Counted from the stretch's first letter, positions 1-13,134 are shown. The stretch: DNA of 64,000 nt from Skeletonema tropicum (GCA_037178625.1 CM074142.1:1240001-1304000), one strand, 5' to 3'. Made by a program: numbers and translations. Notes: a model not told the origin generated them from the sequence alone.

Positions 1-225
1 TCATCAAGTACATAATATATGTATCAGGCTGACTTGAGCGAGGCTGACAAGGCATGTCGCATGTCCCGATTGATACTGCCCTCGGGGCTAAATGAGCGGT
101 AATTGAGTCAAATAATGACTAATGACTAATGGCAATTTTGATTGACGATGTATGTAGGAGATCCTTTATTTACCTACCCTTAAGGAGATCATCTCTATCG
201 TATCTTTTGCTTGTAGCAGACGGTC

Positions 226-1339
226 TCTTCTCTCTCTCTCTAGAGTTGCGTATGTATGTGCTGCAGCAGGCTATAACAACCGTGACACAAGAAGAACAAG
301 AGCAAGGAGATTGCGGAGGGCACTGGAATATAGAAGCCAACAGATCAAAAGCCCAACAAGAAAAGCCCAAGTGGCGCTATGATATATATCTTCTTCTTCC
401 AGTCCAGAAAATGCACGTAGCGAAGATGAAGCGGCACAATAACAAGGACAAAAGGAGAAGTAACAGTGATATGTTCCTGAGTGTAAGCTTACGCTACAGG
501 CTATACAGTGGAGAGGGCTATTAATTCTTCTCCCAAAGGATGATGGAGATGGAGGAGCATCAACCAACGCCAACGTGCGACTCATCTGTGTGTGTGAGAG
601 AGAGGACCAGCCAAAATTAGGTACGATTGTGGAGTCTTCCCGTTGTTTTGAATGTTGAAGTACCCTCTATCTGGTACTCTTCAGTACTGCTCTCTCTCTC
701 TAGTTGGGGTACAGAACTATAGGAGACGAAAGTGGTACTATCTTAGAGTATATGCAGTTCTTGAGAGATGTAACAATCTATATATTGCTTATTCATCAAG
801 TGCGAGCACTGGACCTAGGTTCTTGCTCGTCATCGCCTCTGACTTCCCTGCACTCAAGGGATACAGTGAGGTGGTCCGATGCAACCTTCCAGACAACTAA
901 CAGAGAGACTGTGGGTGTGGTGCCAAACATGTGTGGGTTTAAATCTACGATGCGAACCCACACCCCTAGATGCAAGACGGGAACATCGAAGAGATGTTTT
1001 CGATGCCCCGCTTGGTCAAAGGTTGGGTAGTGGGACGCTTAAAACTATCTAGACAACCGATGCCGAAAAACCCGCACACTACAATGAGTGCATTGGTTGG
1101 ATGAACAACCAAAAAAGAATGGCAGGGGCGGTAGCAAGTCGAACCATCACACCTGAGGAGTGAAGACACCCGTCTCGACTATCCATCACCACAAGTATTA
1201 TCGATCTCGGATTTGGAATTGTGAGCTCTCTCATCGACTCGTCCTTATCATATATTTTGTGTGATGGATCTTGTCGTGGACTTGTCAACTCGCTCGTGCA
1301 CTTGTTTATTCGTACAACTCTCTCTCTCTCTCTCTAGAG
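226..1339. repeat. (CT)n-TAGAG microsatellite family
   Basis: Three short CT tracts that end in TAGAG or TAG lie at about 226-245, 690-702 and 1319-1339. The same motif recurs in gene-free DNA at about 12687-12699, 34770-34805 and 49735-49746. The tail often forms the palindrome CTCTCTAGAGAG. Confidence 0.6.
810..1195 (+). repeat. Dispersed repeat, copy A
   Basis: Three blocks match, in the same order and orientation, a second locus in this window. Positions 810-840 match 45648-45677, 1005-1125 match about 45700-45822, and 1163-1195 match 46298-46330. The blocks are nearly identical, but the spacers between them differ in sequence and length. No open frame is shared. It is probably a degenerate non-autonomous mobile element or another non-coding repeat family; no terminal repeats were identified. 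Confidence 0.7.
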
Positions 1340-1695
1340 CGAGCCTGCGTCTTCGATCGTACCAAGATACTTATCGCTATTAGACGTCACGTCTAAGTAG
1401 GGTACTTATCGCTCCTAAAAGTTGAACCTGTGTATTTGACACGTGAGAACACGAAGGATGACTTCGTAACGGTATTGTAGATACTACCGGATGAAGAGTT
1501 GTTGTGATGCAATTTGTTCAGGTGAAACTGGCTTCTCAAAAAATCCACAAAACTAACGACGCTCTCGCTTTTTTTCTTGACATTGCAGCAGATCCAAGAT
1601 GGTAAAGCATCGGCGATAGAATGTCAACAGTTTTTGCAGCGTGTTGTAAGTGAAAGTATGTAATGTAAGTAACAACATGCAGGCACAGTAAAACA

Positions 1696-3829
1696 ATGTC
1701 TGAACTCCAAGCAGTCCTAAACGCACGAAGGCGTCGTACCGACGCCCTCGCCAGTTTAATCGCAGACGACGATGACGATGATTTACTACTAGGAGGAGAG
1801 AACCTCCCAAAAGTAGTAATGCCAATAATCCAACAAGTAGTAGTGACAATACTGCCACCTTATTATCCAACATCAATGATGATGATGATGATGATGAGGT
1901 TAGTATGCCCCCCACTCCTCCCAGTTTTCACATGCGGCAACAACAACAGCAACAGCAACAGCAACAAAAAACTGAACGAAGGGAGGCCACTACCAAGAAG
2001 AGTGATGGTGTGTTGTTGACGACGAGGAGTCCATCGCGCTTATTATCGAAGGAGCAGCGCTCTCCGTTTGGGGCGCACAAGTTACGACCCACAAATACTA
2101 CTACTAATGCTTCTGCTGGAAGGAGTCCACCGAGATTTGCAACCAGTCCCAACAATAATGAGCCCACACTATACGCCGCCACGAAGATTATATTCCAATC
2201 CTCCAGGGAAGATTGACTACGGAGGAACCATCCGATGAAGAGACGGAGGGGACAAACATTACCACCACCAACAGTAATGACCAAGCAACAGTAACAGCAC
2301 CAGTGTCACCAAGACAGCAATATCTGCAAACCAAAAAGAATCAGCAACAGCAAGGCAACAACAACAACAACACTAACAACAATACTACTACTAAATTATC
2401 ACCATTTCAATCCCCACCATCTCCGGGGGGAGGGAACAGTAGTTCCGTAGGCAAGTGGTACGGAAAGTGAATTGCAACTGAGATTTCGTGATCGATTTAA
2501 TCGTGCTGCTGCGATTGCTCAAGCGAAGAATACTACGAATACTGACATGACGACGAAAGGAGGTGTGGTGGATAATAATAAGGGTACTTCCAAGGGTGGT
2601 GGTGGTAGTAGTAATGAAGTCAATAATTCAACTGTTGTTGTTCGGAAATGGAACCTTCCATCCAAAAAAAAAGTGGTAGTAGAGCCTGAGGAAGTTGGTG
2701 GTGGTGGTGGTGGTAATGGTGTGTTCCGATAGTAGCACCACAACAACAACAATTCCAACAATCATCGCAGAAGAAGCAATCACAGCAGCAGCCAGTGTCG
2801 TCGTTTCTACCTTCTCGTCAACAACACACCACCAACAACAACGTCCACCATCTCCATCTCTACAAACAACAACAAATCAATATTTACATCAAGCACAATC
2901 TACTACTACTCCCACCACCAATACTGCTACTAGTACTAGTTCTTCGGCAAGGACATCACGAGCATCCACAGGATTCTTCACAAGAACATCCCCCCCATTA
3001 CTACGAACAACAACGAGTAGTTCGGGAGGGAGTCATGGTTCAAATAATACTAACAACATTGGTGGTGGTAGTGGTAGAAGTGGTAGCAATGGATCCATGA
3101 ATAGTAGAAGTAGTAATGATGATCGTGATACTACTAGTGGTCATCAAGGAGTACAGCAGCAGCATCAGAGGTTGGTGAAACCACAATCGTCAGTAGTAGT
3201 TGCACCAACTTGAAGAGAGGGTGATTGGGGCGGTAGATTGGCCATCCGAAGAAGGCACTAATTCAATGCCTGCACCACCACCGTCGACGATTCAATCACC
3301 ATCTACACCACCACGTCAACAAATTGGGGGGAGGAATACTACTACTACTACTGGAGGAGGTTTCTCACGAACTGTTGGTGGACGTGCTACTCGAACTGGT
3401 GTTAAATCGTCATCATTATCATCCAATACGACGACGACGACAACTACAACTGCTGCTGCTGGTGGTAGTGGTGGTAATAGTCCCAGCTATCGAGGAAAGA
3501 GTAATCCCCAAATGTTAAGTTTCATGGCGAAAAAGTATAAGGAGAGTAAGGCGGGGAATATAGTCCTCGTAGTAGTATTGTGGAGAAGGGAGGAGGAGGA
3601 GGAGGAGGAGGGGGTGTTAGTGGTAGTGGTAGTAATGATGTTGGTTCTTCTTCTTCTCCATTGCGAATGGAAGGTATTGTGAATACTGCTGGGGAGGATG
3701 GATTATTGTTATTACAAAAGGACGAGAAGGAGGTGGAGAAGAAGGTGAAGAAGAAGTTGCCAGTGGAAAAGGTGGAGAAGAAAATAATGACGGGTACCAT
3801 CATCGCCAAAGAGTGATGTACCAGAATTC
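1696..3829 (+). other. N-terminal coding stretch of the giant gene spread over several frames
   Basis: Coding signal passes through successive frames, and each switch can be repaired by one base. Candidate sites are an A missing near 1808-1811 (ENLPK then SSNANNPT), a G missing near 2205-2207, an extra A near 2453, one or more indels between 2730 and 2900, a G missing near 3556-3559 (ESKAG then EYSPRSSIV), and one extra base near 3813-3816 (IIAKE then DVPEFMGFRLRKTP). The encoded protein is rich in Asn, Gln, Ser, Thr and Gly, with short basic and aromatic motifs such as MLSFMAKKYKESK. In such CAA/ACA/GGT-rich DNA every frame looks protein-like, so the exact path is uncertain. The density of breaks fits assembly errors in low-complexity DNA. 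Confidence 0.55.
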
Positions 3830-6800
3830 ATGGGGTTTAGATTACGAAAGACTCCTCGTGCAGGAGCAGGAGCAAGTAGTGGAGGTTGGGGTGGTGGTGG
3901 TGGTGGTGGTGTTTCAATGACGTCGTCGGATTCATCTGAAAAGTTGGAAGATCCTCCTCAATTGAACAAACAAACAGCAGTTTCATCTTTGGTGGAAGGA
4001 GAAAAAGAAGGGAGTGATGAACAGGCTGGCGATGCTAGTGTGGAGGAGAGCAAAGCGACGAATGCCAACAATATGAATGTACAGAGGAGGTGGCAACCAC
4101 AGCAGCAGCAGCAACAACAGGTGGTGCCACAGTCCAAAGGGCCATCCCGTGCTAGTGGTGGTGGTGGTGGGAATGTTATGAGTCGATACCCTCCTGCGGT
4201 ATCAACTCCTACGAATACCTCCAACAACAGCAGCGGCAATAATAATAGTGCCTCCAAGGCGAACAACAATAGTGTGGGAAGGATTGTCAACAGTCGTTTT
4301 CATATTGCAGCTGCAGCCGCCCTTGCGGCGGATCAACCATCATCTGATGATGTCGAAAAAGAAGAAGAAGAAGAACCGATAGCAGCGGCAGCAGCAGTGG
4401 ATGATTCATTCAATGAGGAGGAAATCATTAATGATTTTGCCAACTTTGATCTGATGGACAAGCAAACTCATCAGCATGGCGAGGATAAGGAGGTGGAAGA
4501 AGAAGAAGTAGTAGTGGTGGTGAAGTCTCCACCCAAGAAGCAAGGTAAATACGTGTTCAACAACTACGACACTGCAGTAATGGCAGCCAAGGAAGCAATC
4601 ACCGCATCGAATCTCAATCGAATGAAAGATTTTGCGGAGCAAGAGGAGCCTTCTCCACTCGAACCAATCTCTCCTTTGCCATCAACTCCTGTGAGGCAGC
4701 AACCTTGGCATAAGAAGAATGAGCAGCAGCGCTCTGAAGAAGCATATGGTGAATCGATTTTGGACGATAACGCCGATGATGCAGATCATGATCCTGCCTT
4801 GAGAATGGAACCATCTCCCAGTGATGACATGATTTCGAATGAAAATGGATACCCATTTTTGGATTCACTGGTGTTGAAAGAAGAGGAGGGGGGTGGGGAT
4901 GGAGTTGGCAGTGCACCGCTTGATATGGTGTACTCGACTGATCATAGTGAGGAGGGTGATCGTCATTATATGTCTCCCATTTCCACAGCCGAGGAGGAGG
5001 TACCCACTAACGATGACAATCGACAGTCTGTTGATTCGTTCTTTGGTACATCATTTTTGGCTGCAAATGAAGACGACAATAAAGGAGAAGGCAATGCTGC
5101 CGCGGCTGCTGCTACTACGGGTAATCTCTTTGATTCGGATCCATTCGATCCGTTTAATACGAAAGCTTTTTCTCATCAAAGCCCATCAAAGAATGATCAA
5201 GATGTTAGGCGCGTTGCATCTTCTGACAGCAGCAGTGTGGAGGAGGAGCAATCTCCGGCGACGCCTCGTTTTGAAGCGAACTTTGACGATGTTCCTAGCA
5301 ATGAGAGTGATGACTCCAGTGAGGATGAAATCAAACCCCGAATGAGTACCGAATCAATGTTGGGTTTCTCCATTTCTCATTCAGGTACTGAAACTTCGTT
5401 TGACTTGTCTCCAAGGGCTAGTAACGACACGATGGGAGAGTTCAAAGCAGATGCTGGTGACTTGATCGAAGATGCCACTTATGAAGATGAAATTGCTAAG
5501 CAAAGGCTGCCAACGCATCAAACGACTGTTTTGTACGATGATGTGCAACATCAGGGTCAGCCAACTGGTGATCAAGATGTGCCCGGCTCATTCATTATGC
5601 AGCCACTTAAGTTGGACGTAACGAAGGATGGCAAACGAGTTCCCGAGCCAATATCGAATCCTTTAAGTGGCAATCTCATCGTGTGTAAGGCCAATGGTAG
5701 AGGAGACTTTTTGATACAAGAAGTGGACATATCCAAGAATCGACCTGTACCTGTCCTCTCGGCTACTTTATTGACGAATGAATTGAAGTCGAGATTGGCT
5801 CGATCATCTGCAGTGTCAAAAGATATCAAACTTATTGGCGTGACTTCTGTCCTCTCTCTTGCCGCGGGCGTGCATCGAGTGCAAGGGCGTGCTAGAGTAA
5901 GGGTAGCAGCACTCACTGAAGTACTTGTGGTTGGGAATAGCAGAAATGGTACGATGAACAAGATACGACTTGTCGCCGTTTGGAAATGGGGTTATAATCC
6001 TGGTGGCGTATCGCTTGCATCTTTACAATCGGTGTTGACAACCCAAACTATTGATGATGGAACTAATGAATACAATCCATTCACACTGCAAGTAGCTGAT
6101 GGACTGCTGTTCCTAGGTGGGCGAGACGTGTCTTCGGGCCCCGTCGTCTTCATTGCGAAGCCTGCTGTCAGGGACAGTTGGACATCTGTACCAATAACTA
6201 ATTCAACTGCAGAAACTGTGTCTGCGCTTGCAACAACCAACGATGCTAATCCTTATGTTGCCGTCGGGTTTAATGATGGGCGCATCAGTATTTGGTCATA
6301 TGATCTTGCAGTTCGAACAAATCGATTTTCGACAGAGCAAGCAACGTCGTTGTTCCGACTTTTGAATCATATTCGTGGCGAATTGGATGTTTCTGATCTC
6401 AGCGACAGCGATTGTCTCTGGCCGCAGGAGCGTTTCTTCTCTACGGTGTCATCTTCCCCTATGCAGTCTCAAAATTATGACTCTGCCCAAGTCGAGGAGT
6501 CGCAATGTACTTCACTCTCCTGGATCAAGCCTTCTTCATCTGGAATTTCTACGCTTCCACTGTTGGCTGCGTCGTTTTCAAGTGGAATCGCAATATATCA
6601 CGTCACATCTGAAGATCAAAATTCACCGGCATCTGGTATTATTTCACCTCTGGCACAGGCAAAATTTTTCACGTACCAGGAACAATCGGCAATCGATGAA
6701 GTGTCGGCCACAACATTCATCAATTTTCGCAAACCCAAAGCAACATTGACGTGGTATGATCTGGGTCCCGGATCCCCTCCTTGCGTGGCTATGCTTTTTG

Positions 6801-9800
6801 AGCACGAAAGGGTATCTGTTGAGACTGGTAGTACTACAGTAGCTGATAGGAGTCCTGTGCATCGTTTGTGCCTTTGTGCCGTTGATATTCCATGGCACGG
6901 AAGTGAAGATATTTCAGACCCCGTGAACACCCAAGATCACCGCGCAATCGGTGTTCTGTGTCAGAATGATGTGAACTTCACCGCTCCGACCATTCTTGAT
7001 TCGCAGACAACTGGATCCATTGTGTGCTACACTAGTGGAAATTTTTTTACTTGCAAGCCTACTGTTGCATCTTTGACGTCATCACGTGTCAAGGCGGATG
7101 GTTTCTTTTCTTCTCTTTCGTGCCCTGTATCATCTCCATCCCTTGGGCTGGATTCTACTGGTGCTTTGTACTTAGGGAACGTAAACACAGCGATCAAGTC
7201 AAATTACTGTGACACTGTGCTATCTGTTTTCCCGCTACTATCGTGCGACGGACATGGAGAAAATTCTGAATCATTGCGTATTCCGTCGCAGCGTTATTGG
7301 ATGTTGATGTCGAACTCAGGTGATAGCAAGATGGATGTTCTTCCTTATGATCAGCGTAAAGAGGACTCAACTGACGGAGGTGATGAGGTGACTAAAACTG
7401 GTGCTATCACAGATATTCTGTGCGAGCTGACTTGTGGGGAGAATCCATTCTCTGGCCTTGTGCCGAGCAGAGTAGTGACGGAACAAGGTGGGCTTCGTGT
7501 CGCAGTATTGTACTCCACCGGCTTTTTTGGTGGCAATATGGGCTTTAGTGGAGGTGAACGCTCAAAGACCCACACAAGAATACCGCGCTCTCCAGTTGCA
7601 TATGCAATAATAGATCTTGATGAGGCAATGAAACACCGTGGCTCGACTCCATTTACTTTACGACATGGACGAGATGTGGCTTTCCTCCCGCCAGCACGAA
7701 CCAACGATGGATTCTACTGCTCGTCAATGATTGTTCTAGATCCTAGCGGATCATATCTCTCCATGACAACCGCCATCAGCTCAAGCACGCTTCCCGAAGG
7801 AGAAAATGAAGTCATTGTCGAATCAATTGGCAAATGCTCACTGCATTATGAAGGAGTTGAAGGACACCGGGTGTTTGCTTTGGTTAATTGCAATAGCCCG
7901 GAAGTTCTTGTGGCAGGTCATTGTGAACTTGTAGGTCTTCCTTGCCTTCTAAGTTGCAACCATTCCTTAGAAAAAGATAGCAATTCAAATCAGCTGACTT
8001 TAGTTAGAGGGTACTGATCAAGGCCATAGACTTTGGCTGAAAGCAGGGGAAGAAGTGATGGCGCTAGTGGAACTTCCAAGGCAAAGTCAGTCGGCACGAA
8101 GCAATGTCGCTGTCGCCACACAACAACGAGTTATGATACTCTCAATGGCTGGTTCAATTTCAATCATTGCAGAAGTTGACGCATTCTTGACTTGCGCTAC
8201 CCTTACACCCATCGGTTCGCACTGTGTTGGATTCAGTGCTTCGACAGTTTCATGCGGTGGAGGGATAACTCGCATCATGTATCTTTCATGTCTACAAAAC
8301 GTAGGACACCATGGAATCATCTCAACTCTACCTACTTTAGGGCAAGGAAAAACAAAGTCTCTTTTGGCTGCTATCCGTCCCGATCGATGTATATACTCCA
8401 ATTTCAAAGGAGGTATTCGCCAGGCCAGCGATCATGAGGATGACAGTAGTTTCATCGTGCCTCTATCACATACCCGACCTGTTTTCCTACTTGAACCTCT
8501 CATTGCAAATGCTCTCTGTCAGGATAAATGGCTGGGAGTGAAAGCGTCGAAAAGCAGTGATGTCCAAACTTTACTTCGAACCATTATAGAAAAGTTTGGA
8601 CGAAAAGAGTCAACGTTTCCTCATAGTGATAATGAGGGCATCGGTTCGCTTGGAGCTGGAGTTACCACGAAGGTGTACGACATGCTACTGCACTACGGTT
8701 GCAAGGAAGCAGCATCGTTATTACTTACTGGCAACCTTCCTGGTGACATTACATCTCAGCCTACAATATTGTCTCCTTGGATTCCCATGTCTTTTAAATT
8801 GTCGGCAACGAAAGACGCGGATACCGCATTGCAAGTGCTATCAAGTGGAGATAATAAACTTGCTGAGTACTTGCGAAACTCCGACCGTGAGCCACAAAGT
8901 CTCCCCAAACCAAATGATCCTTCGAGTATACTCGCGAAAGATTTGGCTATTAATGCTGTATCTGCTGATAACATGTGTGACGCTGCAAAACTACTTGATT
9001 TTGCTGGACATCGATCTACTGATAGCGTTCTCCTGCAGCTACCCATGTCGCGCTCTTCCAGTGTCGAGCCAATTTTGCAGAGAATTCTTGCCGAGTCAGG
9101 ATCTAGCGCTCAGACAATCAAAAGCTACGCTGAGGTATTGTCTTCAATTGGACTTGGAGTAAATGATGCTGATTTGTTGTCTCAGTTGGCCCCGTCAGTT
9201 CAAAAGGCTAAGAAATCAGGGAGGTCGCGTACTGGTGTCATTGATGCCTCTCTGATAGAAGCATCTTTTCCCTCCAATAGTACAAATGAGAATCTTGATC
9301 CTGCTTGGAGAGGGGCTATCAGCGAAAGTAAGCACGTGTGGAGTGCAGGCCCGTTTGGAAAGAAGGAAGAATTGCTGCAGCTTGATAGCTTCGTTGATTG
9401 GTTTGGGCGATGTCGCCCTACAGTCCTTGGAAAAGAGGGCGTTGCTATGGCGGCTGATACCGGGGAACGAGCTCTTGCCAACATCCTTCTTGCCGCAGCG
9501 CAAGAAGATGGCGATCGAGGACAAGGTGACAGTGAAAGTGAAGATGTCAGCATCGATGACAAGAGAAAGAATTGGGTTGATGGAGTTGGTGAAGGTCGTC
9601 TCGATGAGGACAACCTATCTCTGTATATGCGATTTTCCGAGGGTGCCGACGAAGATTGCAATTGGCAAGCAGATGGCTTTGCGGACTTGACGAAGCACAA
9701 ACACCAGACTCGACTCTACGGATCAGAGTTGGCAACCCTTGAGGCAACTACCTCAAGTGTAGATGAAGGAGAAGAAGGCAAAGTACGACTGCTGTACGAT

Positions 9801-12053
9801 CTCGTCTACAGTGATGGTGCACCACGAGAGCGTGCCACTGGCGTAGCTATTGAAGTCTCCAGAGGTGGACACCTTGATGTTGGAATGCTTCACAGCCCTA
9901 ATGAAAAGGCTAGGCAGCGTTGTACACTAGAGATGTGGTACCACTTGCCACAAGCACACTTAATGACCGATGAAATCATTTTAATGCGCAGATCATTGCT
10001 CTACGAAGAAAATAATGACGTATCCAAATTGTGCCTTCCCGATGAAAGACACAACACACTCTGGGAGCTCGCCGTGCTGCCAACTGGTTTACTGGAGCTT
10101 CGAACAGGGGCTGGTTCTGTTGTTACGTCAGCAATGTTCATCAAGGATAACGATGATGGTTTGGATGGACTCGTATCGTGGGAAAGAGATGATGGTGGAG
10201 GAGGCTGGAACCATGTCTGTGTAACGTTTTCCTCGATGGATCAAGATTCTCCTTCAAAGGTCTTGGCATCAGTCCTAATGAATGGGGTATCTGTCGTGCC
10301 AAACGCTCTTCTTTCTGTAGACCCATTTGGAGCGACTTCAGATTCAGAAGATGTACATCAAGATGATATTGACGATGCGTTGGAAAAGTCAATCCTCATA
10401 TTTGGAATTGGGCCATCACCTGGTTTCAGACTGACTGATGTTAGAGTCTGGGCCTGCCAGAGATCAGAGGAAGACGTTCAAATGATGATGTATGAATACC
10501 TCAAAGATGCAGAAATGAAGAGAAAGTTTAAGGTGAATATTCGTAAATCATCTACCGGCATGCTAGCCCCGCCCGCAAGATTGGCACAACCCGAACGTAA
10601 GAAGTTTGCTCTATCGCCGCCTAAGGCCACCCAGGCTAATAGAACTCCTCCACGTTTGCCACCAGATGACGATGGTTTCGGTGCAGATGAAGTAAAGTTT
10701 GAGCCAACATTCGCCGCCTTCGACGAGATTAAGCCAATTCAAAATCAACCGAGTGAGCTGCCGTTGGACGAAATCGTCAAACAAGAGGAGGCGACAGTTT
10801 TGGAAGAATCGAAGGATTCTACATCAAGCGATTCTGATTTGGGTTCAACGTTCGAAGTTGTGCTTTCAGATCTTTTATCGACGAAAGTAAAGAGTAGTGC
10901 CGCTGCTGCCATAATCAGAGGACCACCTGCTGCTCGTCACTTTGGTGGCAATCGTGGGGGTCTTGCGACTGTGCACACGAACTTTGGTCTAAAGCCTGAC
11001 GGTGTTGGCCCGATTGCTATATCAGGGCCTGACAAGAGCTTAGTATTCTTCAGCGATAGAGATCCTCCTGGGCGGACCTACCCCATTGGTGCTTCTGGGG
11101 CAGTTCTTTCAGATATTATGGACGAAAATTACAGTGAATACATGTGCTGCTTTCTAGCAAGAGAAAAACGAATGATCATTTTCGAGTTGACTAGAAAGAC
11201 AGTCGTTGTCGAACTCCAAATGAAGACGAAGCTGAATTTCTGGCGTTACCTGCCTCCAGAGGCTCATGGAGGGGAACTTGCCTTCGTTCTCATCACTCCA
11301 ATTGGTGGGTTTCACTGGAAGCCGCTGGAGAATCCTCCACGCCCGCGCCAGGTGTGGAAACGAAACGCGGAACTGGAATCAAAGAAAGTTATCACATATG
11401 AAGAGGGAGGAAGTAATGGACAATTGGGAGCCGATGCTAGGTCAACAGTTGCACTGCTACTGGTTTCATCGCCAGTCAGTTCAGACGCAAATGTTGAGGC
11501 ATACTGTATCTCAACAGATGGACAATCAAGCCAACTGCTTTTGTCAGATGATATTCAGGGAGCAGCTTTGTGCCGCCCTCTCACGCTTGATGCAGCATCC
11601 TCCTACTTCTTACCACTTGTCGTCACAGTTCAAAACAACTATGAGACTTCGCAGCTAGTTTTGACCGTTGAAGATTTGGTACAAGACACTTCCGATGGCA
11701 ACTCACTTGTCCGTGGCGTGACATTGGCTTCAGCTGTTTTGGACATGACCGATGTATCAAACAAATCTTTCGATCCACCACCAATGTCGATGGGTTCATC
11801 ACCCGAAGTCCTAATCTGCTGCAACCAAGGCTTTGTTGTCGCCGTTATTCGAAGTAGAGGCCTCATCTTTGCGTACGAATTCAGAAGTGGCAATTTCCCA
11901 CTTGTCGGTAAGCACGAGTTGGGTCGATACGTTGTCGATGCTGCCATGCGGCCAACTGGCGAGAATCAAGTTGAGGTAGTGGCGCTGCTTCGAGAAGATA
12001 ATGATTCGAAGGATGGTAGGATTGCAACCATTACTATTTCAAGAGATGACTAG
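1696..12053 (+). CDS. Giant beta-propeller-like protein with LamG-like domain (frame broken by indels)
   Basis: This is one long gene read across frame breaks. The main body is 3830-8017 (about 1395 codons) and 8055-12053 (about 1332 codons). Dropping one G from the GGG at 8009-8011 joins them smoothly as ...LVRGTDQGHRLWLKAGEE. The first 600 residues of the body are acidic, Ser/Asn-rich and low in complexity. Next comes beta-propeller-like sequence, including VAVGFNDGRISIWSYD, then a probably helical region. Around residues 600-790 of the second part is a LamG/ConA-like fold (TLEMWYHLP, GGWNHVCVTF and RLTDVRVWACQR). A last propeller-like segment follows. The layout of propellers followed by a helical solenoid recalls vesicle-coat scaffolds such as COPI or TSET TTRAY subunits, but that is inference. 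Start at 1696 (MSELQAVLNARR) is the best available. The real function is unknown. Confidence 0.7.
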
Positions 12054-12830
12054 AGATGTTAATAAAGTCTAATTGATTGATTTATGTGTAAAAGTAAATG
12101 ATTTTTGAGAAGATTGCCACCTAATGCATTGTCATTACGGTAACAAATCACCACTGCTACTCTACAGTCGATGATCAGTCTCTTAATCTCATGTTTACCT
12201 GGAAATAAGATGGCAACGTTGTGACATACTTGTACATTCTTGGTATTCTAGCTACTCCCAGTAAAAGATATAGACGTTTTCAATGGTAGCACATCGACAG
12301 TACAACTTCCCTGTCGTAGTCCTGGTCATCATCCTCTCCTTCAAAGTCAAAGTATAATGCCCTCCCTCAACGTGATGTAATATTTACTGACACAAGCTAC
12401 CACAACATGGCCAGATTGTCACCTGAACCACACTATACGGAAACGAGTACACCACTATATATTGTCGTATTGTTATTGTAAACATCGTCTCGGTCTCGTT
12501 CTATTTGCTCTGTCGTATCCCCACCCCACACCTCTCCTCGTGTAAGTTGTACCATAATTGTGCGTAAGCCACGCGCTGCATCGTTGGATAATCAAGGGGT
12601 CTCACCGGCGATTCCTCGCGGATTAAAATACAGAATGAAGTCGGCTCGTCATTAGGAAGAGTACTTATTAGAGCATTAGCCTGCAGCTCTCTCTAGAGCT
12701 TGAGACTTGAGCGGAGACAGAGATTTCAAGTTAAATGCCCAGACTTCCGGATTGTGAGAAAGTAACCTCTAGAGAAATGGCTATTGCGAGAAATGGAAAA
12801 GAAAATGACGAGCAACCGCACAACCTGCTC

Positions 12831-13134
12831 TATATCCCTAGTGAGTTTTGAGATTGAGTATTCAATCTCATCCAGGATGAGATTGAATATTCAATCTCAT
12901 CCAGGATGAGATTGAATATTCAATCTCATCCATCGCCAGAAGCCGTTATCGCGTGTTTTTGTCGCGGTAAGAAATTGGCGGGAGGGTTGGACTGGGCCGG
13001 CCGACTCTCAGATTGCTGCGGTAGCTCTTTTATGTGCATGCACGTGAGCTACAAATACTAATTTTCAGGCAGATGAGATTGAATATTCAATCTCATCCAC
13101 AAAAATAGCCCCCCAAAAACTCACTAGGGATATA
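12831..13134. mobile_element. MITE-like element with terminal inverted repeats
   Basis: About 304 bp are bounded by near-perfect inverted repeats of about 20 bp. The left end (12831-12850) begins TATATCCCTAGTGAGTTTT, and its reverse complement ends the element at 13114-13134. The outermost TATA bases could include a TA-type target duplication, as in Tc1/mariner-derived MITEs, but the ends are AT-palindromic so the duplication cannot be fixed. The interior has no open frame. It carries four palindromes of 26-28 bp (separate entry), three in tandem next to the left end and one next to the right end. It is probably a non-autonomous DNA transposon or a relic of one. Confidence 0.7.
12849..13098. 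repeat. Four palindromic repeats inside the MITE-like element
   Basis: The core half-site is GGATGAGATTGAAT followed directly by its own reverse complement. Copies lie at 12849-12873 (imperfect), 12875-12902 (perfect, 28 bp), 12904-12931 (perfect, 28 bp) and 13072-13098 (perfect over 26 bp). Copies 1-3 are in tandem, about 29 bp apart. Such perfect dyads could extrude as cruciforms or act as dimeric protein-binding sites. Within a transposon they most simply resemble subterminal transposase-binding repeats. Confidence 0.85.

Larger units (their letters stand above)
1..1695. other. Gene-free repeat-rich stretch
   Basis: I see no convincing gene. The open frames here are short, unconserved in character and overlap simple repeats. 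It holds CT microsatellites that end in TAGAG or TAG (about 226-245, 690-702 and 1319-1339), a 9-bp hairpin (GTGTGGGTT at 931-939 with its complement at 955-963), and one copy of a dispersed repeat (about 810-1195) whose second copy lies at 45648-46330. The last few hundred bases before 1696 should contain the promoter of the giant gene, but no clear TATA or initiator element stands out. Confidence 0.6.

Noticed and set aside
931..963. tRNA-like hairpin
   Set aside because: Only one 9-bp stem is present, with no cloverleaf or A- and B-box; it is treated as part of the repeat-rich region.
2519..3809. Long minus-strand frames opposite the low-complexity N-terminus
   Set aside because: They consist of Pro, Leu or Val runs mirrored from Gly/Asn/Thr repeats on the plus strand and are compositional shadows.
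12849..13098. CRISPR array
   Set aside because: The repeats are palindromes in direct contact without unique spacers, inside a terminal-inverted-repeat element of a eukaryotic genome.
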